Source: a virus. Taken from it: a DNA stretch of 30,776 nt. Position numbers and translations under genes: made by a program. The stretch is from positions 1 through 30,776 of the IMG/VR virus record IMGVR_UViG_3300013004_000127. One strand, given 5' to 3'. Below are positions 1 through 7,423 of the stretch, piece after piece (within the stretch, counting starts at the first letter, position 1; each line of letters begins with the position of its first letter). Below the pieces are notes generated by a model, which had not been told where the DNA came from, searched no databases, and was given only the letters and a program-made list of their open reading frames with translations.

Positions 1-824
1 AGGGTTGACATCACCGAAGAAATAAAATCCTCTTTATTCTTCTGTTTTTTTATATTCTCTGCCACATCGTCGAGGTGTTCATATTCTTTTTGTAAAAGAT
101 TAATAAGAGCGGATGGATTAACCAGAAATTTCTTCAAAAATCTATGGTAGTATTGGGACTGATCATTTCCATGTAAGTTATCCATAAAGAGAGATGGATT
201 TTCGAATTTAACGTAAAAAGCCATATCCAAATTATTTTCACTCTTCTTTTGATAAAACTGATTCCACCTGGTATTGCTATCAAAGTATAATTGAGTTAAA
301 TTCAACTCTCTGTTTGGATCAAAAATTATTAATCTTTGTTCCGGTGAATCATCCTTCTTTGAGTCTCCGGGAACCAGGGAATCCGTTCTTGGCTCTATTC
401 CGCAAACCTGACAGTTTCCTGCTATGTCTTTTAATTGGGTTAGCATCCAGTCCTCTTGTTTTCCAAAATACACCCAATAAGGACCACCGTCATTATATGC
501 CTCTGCTACTATTCTTATCTCAAATACTCTTTCTAATCCGGCATTTGCTCTAAGAATCTCCTCTGCAGTGCTATTGCCGTAGAAAATATCATAATATTCC
601 CCTATTTTTCCTGCTATTAAATAAAGATCTAGTGCTTTGTATATTTTTTTAACTGTTTCATAATCTGCTAAAATGTACCAATCGTTATCAGGTACCTCGA
701 TTAATTGAAGAACATAAATACCCTTTTCCGAAAGTCCTTTAGGTAATTCATAAGAATTTGGAATAGAGAATTTAGGGAATTGCATTTTTGAAAACTCTTC
801 AAAGAGTTTAATAAACCTTAACAT
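1..824 (-). CDS. Unknown phage protein, C-terminus cut by the window edge
   Basis: An open frame with no stop runs from the ATG at 824 (minus strand) to the left edge, giving at least 274 residues. I do not recognise the family. The N-terminus MLRFIKLFEEF has the Leu/Phe-x-x-Phe pattern seen in short amphipathic leader peptides of some phage-head-targeted proteins, but this is only a resemblance. Inside there is a single Cys-x-x-Cys (CQVCG near residue 140) followed by a charged linker and an Asp/Asn-rich, aromatic region. No signal peptide or membrane segment is visible. Its start is 3 nt beyond the stop of the 828-1388 gene, so the three minus-strand genes look like one transcription unit in which this is the last visible gene. 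The continuous open frame and tight spacing make it a convincing gene; its function is unknown. Confidence 0.8.
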   Translation of the reverse strand, partial: MLRFIKLFEEFSKMQFPKFSIPNSYELPKGLSEKGIYVLQLIEVPDNDWYILADYETVKKIYKALDLYLIAGKIGEYYDIFYGNSTAEEILRANAGLERVFEIRIVAEAYNDGGPYWVYFGKQEDWMLTQLKDIAGNCQVCGIEPRTDSLVPGDSKKDDSPEQRLIIFDPNRELNLTQLYFDSNTRWNQFYQKKSENNLDMAFYVKFENPSLFMDNLHGNDQSQYYHRFLKKFLVNPSALINLLQKEYEHLDDVAENIKKQKNKEDFISSVMST

Positions 825-827
825 AGA

Positions 828-1388
828 TTACTTTTTTTTCTTTCTTAGGTTAGCCTTTCCTCTTTGGTATAGTGCCTTATCTCCCATTTTAGTAGTCTTT
901 CCTCCAGTCACAAAAGAATTAACTCTTGCCATTGCCCATTGTTGTGGAGTGGTTCCTGGAATATGTCCTTTCTTCCAAGCAGCATATCCTCTTTTCCATA
1001 CTTGTTTAAGAATACCTAGGGGAAATCTTGTTTTATCTGACTTATTTTTAAGAGCTTTGTTGACCGGGCTAGATGGGGAATCTACCCCTTCGTTAATATC
1101 TTCGTTGACTGTTTCTAAAAAAACTTCGTAAGCAGCAATTTCTACAGCCTCATTAAATTGCTCAAAATTTAATATATTCATACTCTCCCCGTACATTTTT
1201 TGATATTTTGTTGTGTATTTACTTTTTTTAGTTTCTACCGGTTTACCCTTACCCGCTTTGCCTGATTTATAATCTGCATCCCATTCTTTATAAGCGGACG
1301 GATCGTTATCAGCCTTGTCCCCGTGCTTTTTAATCTCTCTTTTCATAGCACCTGGGTTCTTTGTCAGATATTTTTTAGGTAATTTCAT
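828..1388 (-). CDS. Basic phage protein with a conserved RG-x-AAW-x-x-GH-x-PGTT-like motif
   Basis: This is a 186-residue, very Lys-rich protein. Residues 1-68 form a basic segment (KKYLTKNPGAMKREIKKHG to KYQKMYG). Residue 70 begins an internal Met segment, MNILNFEQFNE, that looks like a fresh N-terminus. Residues 120-165 carry the pattern KRGYAAWKKGHIPGTTPQQW followed by ARVNSF. I remember this Trp/His/Pro pattern from uncharacterised proteins of large phages and viruses, but I cannot give a family name with confidence. The tail is polybasic (NLRKKKK), which suits nucleic-acid contact or packaging in the head. Its ATG shares one base with the stop of the upstream 77-residue gene (TAATG), implying translational coupling. 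The function is unknown; a DNA-binding or head-internal role is an inference. Confidence 0.8.
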   Translation of the reverse strand: MKLPKKYLTKNPGAMKREIKKHGDKADNDPSAYKEWDADYKSGKAGKGKPVETKKSKYTTKYQKMYGESMNILNFEQFNEAVEIAAYEVFLETVNEDINEGVDSPSSPVNKALKNKSDKTRFPLGILKQVWKRGYAAWKKGHIPGTTPQQWAMARVNSFVTGGKTTKMGDKALYQRGKANLRKKKK

Positions 1389-1621
1389 TATTTTTCTATT
1401 ATTGAAACGTTCTGAGCAGCATTTAATAAAGCATCTACGGTCTTAACATCATATCTGGTTTGTCCGGGAACCCCCCATTGATTTTGATCTCCCCATTTAA
1501 TAAAATCGTTATGAGTAACATGATCTCCTGATTTATAAGAGAATTCATGATTACCCTCTTTTGCTGAGGACTTTGCAAAATCGTCCATTGAACTGATGTT
1601 TTTGTAACCGTATTTTTCCAT
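1388..1621 (-). CDS. Small hypothetical protein (77 aa), first gene of the minus-strand unit
   Basis: This is a 77-residue soluble, acidic-to-neutral protein rich in Asp, Asn, Lys and Gly, with no recognised domain, Cys or membrane segment. The start is the ATG at 1621, directly preceded by the AT-rich promoter-like element at 1622-1637. No Shine-Dalgarno sequence fits between them, so a message starting at the usual distance from that element would be nearly leaderless. The stop overlaps the ATG of the next gene by one base. Coding is supported by this TAATG junction and by its position as promoter-proximal gene of a three-gene unit divergent from the 1707 gene. The function is unknown. Confidence 0.7.
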   Translation of the reverse strand: MEKYGYKNISSMDDFAKSSAKEGNHEFSYKSGDHVTHNDFIKWGDQNQWGVPGQTRYDVKTVDALLNAAQNVSIIEK

Positions 1622-1637
1622 ATTGCTTTATATATTC
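1622..1637 (-). promoter_or_regulatory. Late-promoter-like AT element abutting the start of the 1388-1621 gene
   Basis: Read on the minus strand the site is GAATATATAAAGCAAT, followed immediately by ATG. It matches the element at 3417-3435 over GAATATATAAA and then CAA, and its core resembles the T4 late promoter TATAAATA. It also forms one arm of a small hairpin: plus-strand TTTAT 1627-1631 pairs with ATAAA 1651-1655, TTCA 1635-1638 pairs with TGAA 1647-1650, with a 3-nt bulge and an 8-nt loop. Promoter function is inferred from recurrence and position. Confidence 0.45.
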
Positions 1638-1678
1638 ATAAAACCCTGAAATAAATCTGACAAATTCGGTATAATCTA

Positions 1679-1691
1679 TTGCATAGTGCAA
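1679..1691. repeat. Short dyad TTGCA-TAG-TGCAA in the divergent intergenic region
   Basis: A perfect 5-bp inverted repeat with a 3-nt centre lies 4 nt after a TATAAT hexamer (1670-1675) and before the ATG at 1707. It could be an operator or the start of a transcript leader. It is short enough to occur by chance. Confidence 0.25.
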
Positions 1692-1706
1692 AACCATATT
1701 ATTGGT

Positions 1707-2327
1707 ATGTTTAAAAAGTTTAAGAAAATAATAGATATTATGATGGATAAAGACCTTTCAGAGCTAAAGGAGGACTATAGTCAATCCTCCTATCAGTGGA
1801 TAAAAGGGGAAAACATCTCCCAGGTTCAACATTACAAGGACCTTGTTAACGAAAATGGTAAGACGTACGTTCTTTTTACTGACGGTAATAGAATGTCTAC
1901 GGATTTACTAGAAGAATTTATGATTAGGGTTGAAAAAGGATATGAAGAGGTTAGTTTAGATTCTGCCCCTCAAGAAAACGAAACCCAAAATATTTCTAAG
2001 TCTTCGGTTAAACCAAGAGAATCTGAACAGAAAAAATCCATAGTAGTAGAAGAAAATCCTATTTTTTCCTTGCTCTCGAAGCAGAAAGAAAATTGGGTGG
2101 ATGTAGATCTTAAACTTAGTATTAACCTTCCTCCAAAAAGTCTTTGGGATATTCTAATTTCTTCCTTTGATGATGCGGAAAAGGACATCTTAGAGTTTGT
2201 CACCAAGGACTTAGATATCGAGGTTGTTCGTCAATCTTTAAGGGAATCTATAAAAGAGATATATAAAAAACAAAAAAACCCCACACCAGTAAAAAATGTC
2301 AGATCCCAAGATTCTATTTCAGAATGA
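1707..2327 (+). CDS. Hypothetical phage protein (206 aa)
   Basis: I place the start at the ATG at 1707 (MFKKFKK), not at the in-frame GTG at 1686, because the GTG lies inside the short dyad and adds seven residues of no evident domain. The N-terminal about 90 residues look folded and contain a short beta-type stretch (GKTYVLFTDGNRM). Residues 90-125 are a Ser/Glu/Lys-rich low-complexity linker. The C-terminal part (ENWVDVDLKLSINLPPKSLW onward) ends in a helix. No enzyme motif, Cys cluster or membrane segment is seen. It is the first gene of the plus-strand unit, and its 3' end overlaps the Nudix-type gene by 32 nt, which supports co-translation. The function is unknown. Confidence 0.7.
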   Translation: MFKKFKKIIDIMMDKDLSELKEDYSQSSYQWIKGENISQVQHYKDLVNENGKTYVLFTDGNRMSTDLLEEFMIRVEKGYEEVSLDSAPQENETQNISKSSVKPRESEQKKSIVVEENPIFSLLSKQKENWVDVDLKLSINLPPKSLWDILISSFDDAEKDILEFVTKDLDIEVVRQSLRESIKEIYKKQKNPTPVKNVRSQDSISE

Positions 2328-2814
2328 TTACATAGAGGTTATTGAGAAGGATGACAGAGTTGGAATAAAACAAAAAAATCCCTCTGTGATGATTCTTCCT
2401 TATACCTTAGATGAATCAGGAAATCCTAAAAAATTGGGATTAATAGCAGAGCCATCTGCTGTGAAAGAAACCCAAATTTCTTATACAATTATTACAGGAT
2501 CCCCCGAAGAATCTGATGTAGACATTTTAGCAACAGCAAAAAGAGAGCTTACCGAAGAATCTGGCTATACTGTAGATGATATTGAAAAATGGGATTATCT
2601 AGGTAATATCAACGGATCTAAAATGGTAGTTAATGGCAATCCCGCCTTTGGTGTAAACATCACAGGAATTGAAAGAGGTGAAAAAACAGGGGATGGCTCA
2701 GAGACTGAAAAAAATACAAAATTCTCACTAGTTTCCGTTTCGGAAGCAATTAATCACGACGATGCACTAATATCCTGTTTATTTTTAAAATTATTTCAAA
2801 ACAAGATAATTTAA
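2296..2814 (+). CDS. Nudix-type hydrolase with a partly degenerate Nudix box
   Basis: Nudix proteins hydrolyse nucleoside diphosphates linked to another moiety. This 172-residue protein has the catalytic half of the Nudix box, RELTEESGY at residues 83-91, matching R-E-U-x-E-E-x-G-U with the metal-binding Glu residues present. The upstream half is off-consensus: the Glu normally eight residues before the Arg is Val, and the Gly (G68) is displaced by about one position. A beta-rich N-terminus and a VILP-like strand before the box fit the fold. The start ATG at 2296 overlaps the preceding gene and follows an A-rich tract instead of a Shine-Dalgarno sequence. The substrate cannot be read from the sequence; phage relatives include T4 NudE. 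The family call is fairly secure, full activity less so. Confidence 0.75.
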   Translation: MSDPKILFQNDYIEVIEKDDRVGIKQKNPSVMILPYTLDESGNPKKLGLIAEPSAVKETQISYTIITGSPEESDVDILATAKRELTEESGYTVDDIEKWDYLGNINGSKMVVNGNPAFGVNITGIERGEKTGDGSETEKNTKFSLVSVSEAINHDDALISCLFLKLFQNKII

Positions 2815-2817
2815 TTT

Positions 2818-3072
2818 ATGAATTTACCATCAAGAAAGGAAAGAAAGGCTCTTGCCAAAGCATTTGGTTTAGTTAAGAAAAAAGAATCTTTTAAGGAGAG
2901 AATGGAGAGAATTACAAGATCACAAGAGATTGGAAAACAAATTCATCTCCAGCACCTGCAGAACATGGAAAACCAACGCAGAGAGGAAGAAAAAGCTAAA
3001 GAAAAAGAACAAACAAGCTGGGAACAGCAGGAATTGAAAAAAACAATCAGTGAGTCTAACCCAGAAGAATAA
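2818..3072 (+). CDS. Small charged helical protein (84 aa)
   Basis: This 84-residue protein is almost entirely Lys, Arg, Glu and Gln, and is predicted by eye to be one long helix or coiled coil (from about residue 5 to 75). It has no Cys and no membrane segment. The start ATG at 2818 lies 3 nt after the Nudix gene's stop, following an AT-rich tract. Its last codons overlap the next gene. Such small charged coils are frequent in phage accessory blocks as scaffolds, inhibitors or adaptors, but nothing here identifies which. The gene call rests on operon spacing and composition typical of coding DNA. Confidence 0.65.
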   Translation: MNLPSRKERKALAKAFGLVKKKESFKERMERITRSQEIGKQIHLQHLQNMENQRREEEKAKEKEQTSWEQQELKKTISESNPEE

Positions 3073-3394
3073 AAAACCTACCCTTAATATTCTTTTAACT
3101 CATCTTTCACTCCGAGAAATTAAAAAGATATTTCCCGAGAAAGAAAAGCTGTTTTATATGGATGTTTCTAAAATTATTACTGAATCTTTCGGGGAACAGG
3201 ATAGTTTAAGTGATGTTCAGTATTGGATCTTAAACCAGATGATAATCAAAAAAATTGAAGGATTTGTGTCATCTAAAGCCGAAAAAATCTTAGTTACTAT
3301 TAAGGAACCTAACAAAAATAGTATTAAATCCTTCAAAGAATTACTCAGAGATCATAAAATTACCCCGGTTCTAGTGGAAATTCTGAATTCCTAA
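3050..3394 (+). CDS. Hypothetical protein (114 aa), GTG start
   Basis: This is a soluble 114-residue protein with alternating helical and strand-like stretches and no recognised motif. The start is best placed at GTG 3050, which overlaps the end of the previous gene by 23 nt. The next in-frame Met (in KLFYMDV) would remove about a third of the protein, including a well-formed helix, so I prefer the GTG. The stop at 3392-3394 is followed immediately by the 3396-3435 stem-loop, so this is probably the last gene of the 1707-3394 unit. The function is unknown. Confidence 0.6.
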   Translation: MSLTQKNKKPTLNILLTHLSLREIKKIFPEKEKLFYMDVSKIITESFGEQDSLSDVQYWILNQMIIKKIEGFVSSKAEKILVTIKEPNKNSIKSFKELLRDHKITPVLVEILNS

Positions 3395-3395
3395 T

Positions 3396-3435
3396 TTATT
3401 TGGTTTATATTTTTTAGAATATATAAATCAAATAA
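3396..3435 (+). terminator. AT-rich 15-bp stem-loop between accessory and structural blocks
   Basis: TTATTTGGTTTATAT (3396-3410) pairs with ATATAAATCAAATAA (3421-3435) at all 15 positions, one being a G-U wobble, around the 10-nt loop TTTTTAGAAT. It starts one base after the stop of the 3050-3394 gene. With only one G-C pair and no following T-run in the usual place, it is an atypical terminator. It could equally be an operator or an RNA-processing site. The 3' arm is also the promoter-like element. Confidence 0.45.
3417..3435 (+). promoter_or_regulatory. Late-promoter-like AT element upstream of the structural block
   Basis: GAATATATAAATCAAATAA ends 12 nt before the ATG at 3448. It differs at one position in 19 from the minus-strand element at 28727-28745 upstream of the PhoH-like gene, and shares its core with 1622-1637 and 18040-18055. 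The core resembles the T4 late promoter TATAAATA. It would drive the hub and tail genes from 3448. The function is inferred. Confidence 0.45.
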
Positions 3436-3447
3436 TTGGATAGTTCC

Positions 3448-5301
3448 ATGTCTTTTCCAAATTTCGATTTTGTTACATCTTTAAGAAATAATTCTCTGAA
3501 TAGCTTTCAGGGGATCAATACAGTGGTAAACACTACTAGTAAGTACGTGGACAAAGCTATTGATAAAACCTCGGAGATTGATCGTAATATCTATAGAACA
3601 GTTTCTGACACAGAGTATGGTGTTTTTGAAAACGTTAACGAAGCCAAAAGTACACTTCCAGGATCTCTATTTTATGAAGCACAAACCTCAGAAGATGGAA
3701 GATCTGGCCTTTTTAATTATTATGTTATAGGGGACGCAAGATCTGCAGAGGGGGGAGCTAAGTTTAGCTACATCAAATCCGAGACATATCAAATGAATAG
3801 GATGGTAACCCCGGAGGTTAGCAGAAATCCTACCGCTCACAATATCATTGAAAAAACCACAGCGAATAGTGCTTATTTAGATCCTAAAAGTAGGTACGTT
3901 TCTCAGCCTTATAATGTAAAAGACTTTATTTTTTGTAAGCATTACGGAATCATTCCGAATAACAGAATGATTACTCTTAGAAGATTTCCCCATCCAATCA
4001 TGGATAATTTAAGGGTTCCTACCCCTGGACCAAGGCCTGAATTAGTATCCAAGGACGGAAAAACGTCGGTGCAGGAGGTAAGTAGCCAGGGAATTACCCG
4101 TGGTGATATGGAAAGGGTTGGTGTGGGTCTTCCAGTAGCTCAAGCTGTTACTTTCTTCGGAGAAGGAACTGGCAATAATCTATCTGAAATACTAAGTATT
4201 GATTCAGGTCTGAACTGGAAGGATAATACACAAGCTACCTTACTTAATGCGCAAGGAAACGATAGAGGATTTTTAGATAGCTCTATCGGAAAATATCTTC
4301 AAGGGGTTGCTGGCGATGATGTAATGAAAAATGCTCAGGGTATCAGTAACGCTATAGGAACATTTACAGATCCTGAAAATGTGGAACAAAGAATTAAAAG
4401 AACATTCTTTGATAAACTAACTTCAGGCGATGGTCCTTTAAGTAAGAAGATTTTTGTTGATGTTAACACTGTGAATCAAATGTACACTAGAGCGGTTGGA
4501 TTTGAAGGTGGTAAATCTCCTATATCCCTAACCTTCACGTATTCATTAACCAGTGTTGGAACAGTGAATAGTAGAATGCTTTTTATAGATCTCCTGGCTA
4601 ATCTTTTGACCATCGGTACAGATTATGGTAAGTTCTTAACACCCCAACTTTTAGTAAATTCCAATAAACAGGGTATAGGATTTCCGCTGGGATCTGCAGG
4701 TTATGTTAAATCTTTACTTCAGCCGGTTGAATTTCTAAATGATATGCTTGACATTAACTGGAGTTCTATGATGCAGGCTAAGAAGCAAACTTTAGAAGAT
4801 AGGGTTCAAAAAGCAAAAAGCGAATTGGAAGGATTAAAAAAAGGAACAAAACTTCCTAAGGATGGGGTAGTTTATAAAACCCTAACAGCCCTACTATCGG
4901 ATCAACTACTAACTCAGTTAAAATATGAACCAATTATGCTTTCTGGCTATCCAACAGGGGAATGGCACATGGTAGTAGGTAATCCTTTAAATCCCATAGC
5001 TATGATAGGTAATCTTATTTGCTCGGGAGTTAAGATAAAGCTAAATAGTGTTTTAGGACCAGACGATTTTCCTACTGAAATGACTGCAACTTACACACTC
5101 AAGCCAGCTAGACAAAAACATAGAGGAGATTTTGAAAGTATGTTTAATCGAGGAAATGGTAGACTTTATCTTGGTAAAGTTAACTACTCCGATGAAAGTA
5201 AAAATGCTAATATTACTGCTCAGTCTAAACAAGACATCACGCAGGTTGATCTTAGCGATGCTAAAAATGGAGGTAGCTTGGCTAATCCTTTTGATTATTA
5301 A
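3448..5301 (+). CDS. Tail/baseplate structural protein (617 aa), family not recognised
   Basis: This large soluble protein opens the virion block. I start it at ATG 3448 (MSFPNFDF) because the in-frame TTG at 3436 lies directly after the promoter-like hairpin. Residues 1-75 are low in structure and Asn/Ser/Thr-rich. The middle carries a short aromatic motif (FCKHYGIIPNNRMITLRRFP). Residues 445-465 form a charged helix. The C-terminal domain has a beta-rich pattern (GEWHMVVGNPLNPIAMIGN, later FPTEMTATYTL) ending in a Gly/Asn-rich segment. This last domain recalls tail-tube-like or baseplate-ring proteins of contractile tails, but I cannot assign it to T4 gp48 or gp54. The next genes encode gp53-like and hub-like proteins, so a baseplate or tube-proximal location is the best guess. 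Confidence 0.8.
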   Translation: MSFPNFDFVTSLRNNSLNSFQGINTVVNTTSKYVDKAIDKTSEIDRNIYRTVSDTEYGVFENVNEAKSTLPGSLFYEAQTSEDGRSGLFNYYVIGDARSAEGGAKFSYIKSETYQMNRMVTPEVSRNPTAHNIIEKTTANSAYLDPKSRYVSQPYNVKDFIFCKHYGIIPNNRMITLRRFPHPIMDNLRVPTPGPRPELVSKDGKTSVQEVSSQGITRGDMERVGVGLPVAQAVTFFGEGTGNNLSEILSIDSGLNWKDNTQATLLNAQGNDRGFLDSSIGKYLQGVAGDDVMKNAQGISNAIGTFTDPENVEQRIKRTFFDKLTSGDGPLSKKIFVDVNTVNQMYTRAVGFEGGKSPISLTFTYSLTSVGTVNSRMLFIDLLANLLTIGTDYGKFLTPQLLVNSNKQGIGFPLGSAGYVKSLLQPVEFLNDMLDINWSSMMQAKKQTLEDRVQKAKSELEGLKKGTKLPKDGVVYKTLTALLSDQLLTQLKYEPIMLSGYPTGEWHMVVGNPLNPIAMIGNLICSGVKIKLNSVLGPDDFPTEMTATYTLKPARQKHRGDFESMFNRGNGRLYLGKVNYSDESKNANITAQSKQDITQVDLSDAKNGGSLANPFDY

Positions 5302-5313
5302 TAAACTTTAATT

Positions 5314-5901
5314 ATGCTACAGATAGACATTTTAGAAAATAAAAAAACAAGTATTGTTAACGGACAAGAGATATTAGATCTTAGTACTGTCTCAATTAAT
5401 AATGACGTTAAAATAGGATTTTCCCGCTTAATAATGACTACCGAGGAACATATCATGAGACCTGATCTTGTTTCTGCTATGTACTGTGGTAATCAAAATA
5501 ACATGGGAACTCTTCTAAAAGTAAATTCAATTTCAAATCCTTTTTCCATCGACAGCAATGAAGTTCTTTTCATTCCTGATAGTGACACGATAAATAAACT
5601 ACCAAAAAAACAAACGCCAGAACAACAGGATGATGTTAGAAAGTCTTTTAGAAAAAAATTACAAGAAAGAATTTCAAAGGTTTCTGAGCAGAGAAAAGAG
5701 TATTTAAATTCAGTTAATATCAGTCAAGCTGCTGTTTTACCGCCTAACGTTTCTCCAGAGGGAGCCGAACAATTTAAAGTTGAAAATGGAAAATTAATAT
5801 TCGGTTCGGATATTGGAGTATGTAGAACTAAGATACAGCAAAACAAATCAGTTGCAACCATAAAATCAAGATTTGCTCAAAGACAAATTTTTGAATCATG
5901 A
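5314..5901 (+). CDS. gp53/LysM-like baseplate wedge protein
   Basis: This is a 195-residue protein. Residues 46-88 show the pattern of the LysM-like fold of T4 gp53 and P2 gpX: EEHIMRPDLVSAMYCGN, then a helix, then a Val-Asn-x-Ile-x-Asn-Pro-Phe stretch and a closing strand EVLFIPD. In that family the phrase 'RPDL-(S)-x-x-x-YG' followed by 'V-N-x-I-x-(D/N)-P-F' and 'L-x-IP' is characteristic. Residues 95-135 are a highly charged helix (KKQTPEQQ onward), longer than in gpX. gp53-type proteins link wedges around the hub, which suits the neighbouring hub gene. The stop overlaps the next ATG (ATGA at 5898-5901). The family assignment is by motif only and moderately confident. Confidence 0.6.
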   Translation: MLQIDILENKKTSIVNGQEILDLSTVSINNDVKIGFSRLIMTTEEHIMRPDLVSAMYCGNQNNMGTLLKVNSISNPFSIDSNEVLFIPDSDTINKLPKKQTPEQQDDVRKSFRKKLQERISKVSEQRKEYLNSVNISQAAVLPPNVSPEGAEQFKVENGKLIFGSDIGVCRTKIQQNKSVATIKSRFAQRQIFES

Positions 5902-7421
5902 TAGACAGTAAAAAAACAATTTTACAATACGAAAAAGAAACAATAGTTCTTGATGAACTGTCTATCTCTGATGATATGAACGCAGGGGTTAAATCCTCCG
6001 TGGATGCATCTCAGAATAGAGAGGAAACCACCAACGGATACGGAATTCCTTTAATTAAAATAAATTCATATCAGGTAGTTAATTTAATTTATTTTAAACT
6101 TGATATGACAAGTAAAATTCCCACTTTAATTTTCAGATTCGTTCCAGAAGATGAAGTGTTTTTATTTACATCATATCCAAAAGACGGAGATTTAGTGTCT
6201 CTTTTTATTAGATCATCATCTCAATTATACAAACCCATTAGAATGGATCTGTTAATTACCGATGTTCTAAATACCTTTCCTATCGCAGGAAGTGGAGGAT
6301 TTCCTGTTGACGACAGAGCAAATGCTAACGATTCTCATTTTACCATTAAAGCGCAGATGAGAATCCCTGGATTATTTGAGCATATTTCAAAATCTTTCAA
6401 AGATAAAACCTCATATGAAGTTATGAGAGAGATTGCCAAGGAGCTTGGTTTAGGATTTGCATCCAACGAGAAGGGAACTAATGATAAGATGAATTGGCTA
6501 TGCCCATATAAGACCTATTATAAATTCTTAGATGATGTATGTAACTCTTCTTGGCAGGGTGAGGAAGACTTTTTTGATTGGTGGATTGATCATAACTATA
6601 TTTTAAATTTTGTTAATTTAAGAAAACAATTATTAGAAAAAAGTGTTGATGATCAAATGGTGCTTCAATCTGTTAGTGATGGACAGGGATTACCCGGCGG
6701 GATTGATAGCAATACTAAACCTGGTGAAGTTGATCTTCCTTTGTTTATCACCAACGATGCTTTCTACAGAACTTATTCTTTTTTCATTACCGCATACTCC
6801 GTTAAAAATGCATCGGGAAGTATTTCTAATAGTTTTGGATATACGAGGGATCTTCAGTTTTATGATACTAGATTAGTAAGTGATAGACCTATCAATAAGT
6901 ATGTTAAATACGAAACTGAATATGTGACTGAAAAAAATTTAGGACCAGGCAGTATTATTTTTAAGGGAAGGGTAAACGAGGAAGTATATAAGAAAGAGAA
7001 GAAAAGAATTTGGGTAGGAACACAGTACGGTGAAAACCAACACCAAAATTTACAACAGGCTTTAATTCAAAATAGGATTAATAGATATGAAAATTTTAAG
7101 GTTTATCTGGAGACACAAATGCATTCTTTTATCCCCTGGATTTATCGAGGACAAACCGTACCAACTAGGATAGTACATGCTAATGCATCTCAAGCTAAAA
7201 TGGCATCGCAAGAAGGGGGAGGAGGACAACCTTATGATTCTAAACAACACGAGGTTGGTGCAAAAGTGGACAATAAGTTTCTAAGTGGCGTTTATATGGT
7301 TATGGGATCATATATTGAGTATATAAACAATAAAATAGTTCAATCATTTGTTTTAGGTAAAAGAGAATGGATGATTAACGACGGTAGAGGATCAGATCCC
7401 GACCCATTAGTTAAAAATTAA
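5898..7421 (+). CDS. Baseplate hub protein, gp27/gpD/VgrG-N-terminal-like
   Basis: This 507-residue protein forms, by analogy, the ring to which tail tube and spike attach. Residues 50-125 make a beta-barrel-like region (YQVVNLIYFKLDMTSKIPTL, then a run ending in DGDLVSLFIR). Residues about 165-235 carry the hub signature: a Phe-Lys-Asp-x-Thr-Ser-Tyr-Glu-Val helix, a Leu-Gly-Leu-Gly-Phe turn, then NWLCPYKTYYKFLDDVC and the acidic aromatic run EEDFFDWWIDHNYILNFVNL, as in gpD and gp27 proteins where it precedes the second barrel. A Gly-rich loop lies near 435-440 (EGGGGQ). The order gp53-like, hub, repeat protein, gp5-like spike agrees with a hub module. Recognition rests on remembered family patterns, not alignment. 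Confidence 0.65.
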   Translation: MIDSKKTILQYEKETIVLDELSISDDMNAGVKSSVDASQNREETTNGYGIPLIKINSYQVVNLIYFKLDMTSKIPTLIFRFVPEDEVFLFTSYPKDGDLVSLFIRSSSQLYKPIRMDLLITDVLNTFPIAGSGGFPVDDRANANDSHFTIKAQMRIPGLFEHISKSFKDKTSYEVMREIAKELGLGFASNEKGTNDKMNWLCPYKTYYKFLDDVCNSSWQGEEDFFDWWIDHNYILNFVNLRKQLLEKSVDDQMVLQSVSDGQGLPGGIDSNTKPGEVDLPLFITNDAFYRTYSFFITAYSVKNASGSISNSFGYTRDLQFYDTRLVSDRPINKYVKYETEYVTEKNLGPGSIIFKGRVNEEVYKKEKKRIWVGTQYGENQHQNLQQALIQNRINRYENFKVYLETQMHSFIPWIYRGQTVPTRIVHANASQAKMASQEGGGGQPYDSKQHEVGAKVDNKFLSGVYMVMGSYIEYINNKIVQSFVLGKREWMINDGRGSDPDPLVKN

Positions 7422-7423
7422 AA

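Noticed and set aside
314-553. Plus-strand open frame of 79 codons
   Set aside because: It lies wholly inside the long open minus-strand gene 1-824, which has tight operon spacing with its neighbour.
1657-1675. CTGACA and TATAAT as a sigma-70 promoter
   Set aside because: The spacer is only 7 nt instead of about 17.
1686-1706. GTG start adding seven residues to the 206-residue protein
   Set aside because: It falls within the short dyad just after TATAAT and would leave almost no leader; ATG 1707 is preferred.
3436-3447. TTG start adding four residues to the first structural gene
   Set aside because: It directly follows the hairpin and promoter-like element; ATG 3448 is the more likely start.
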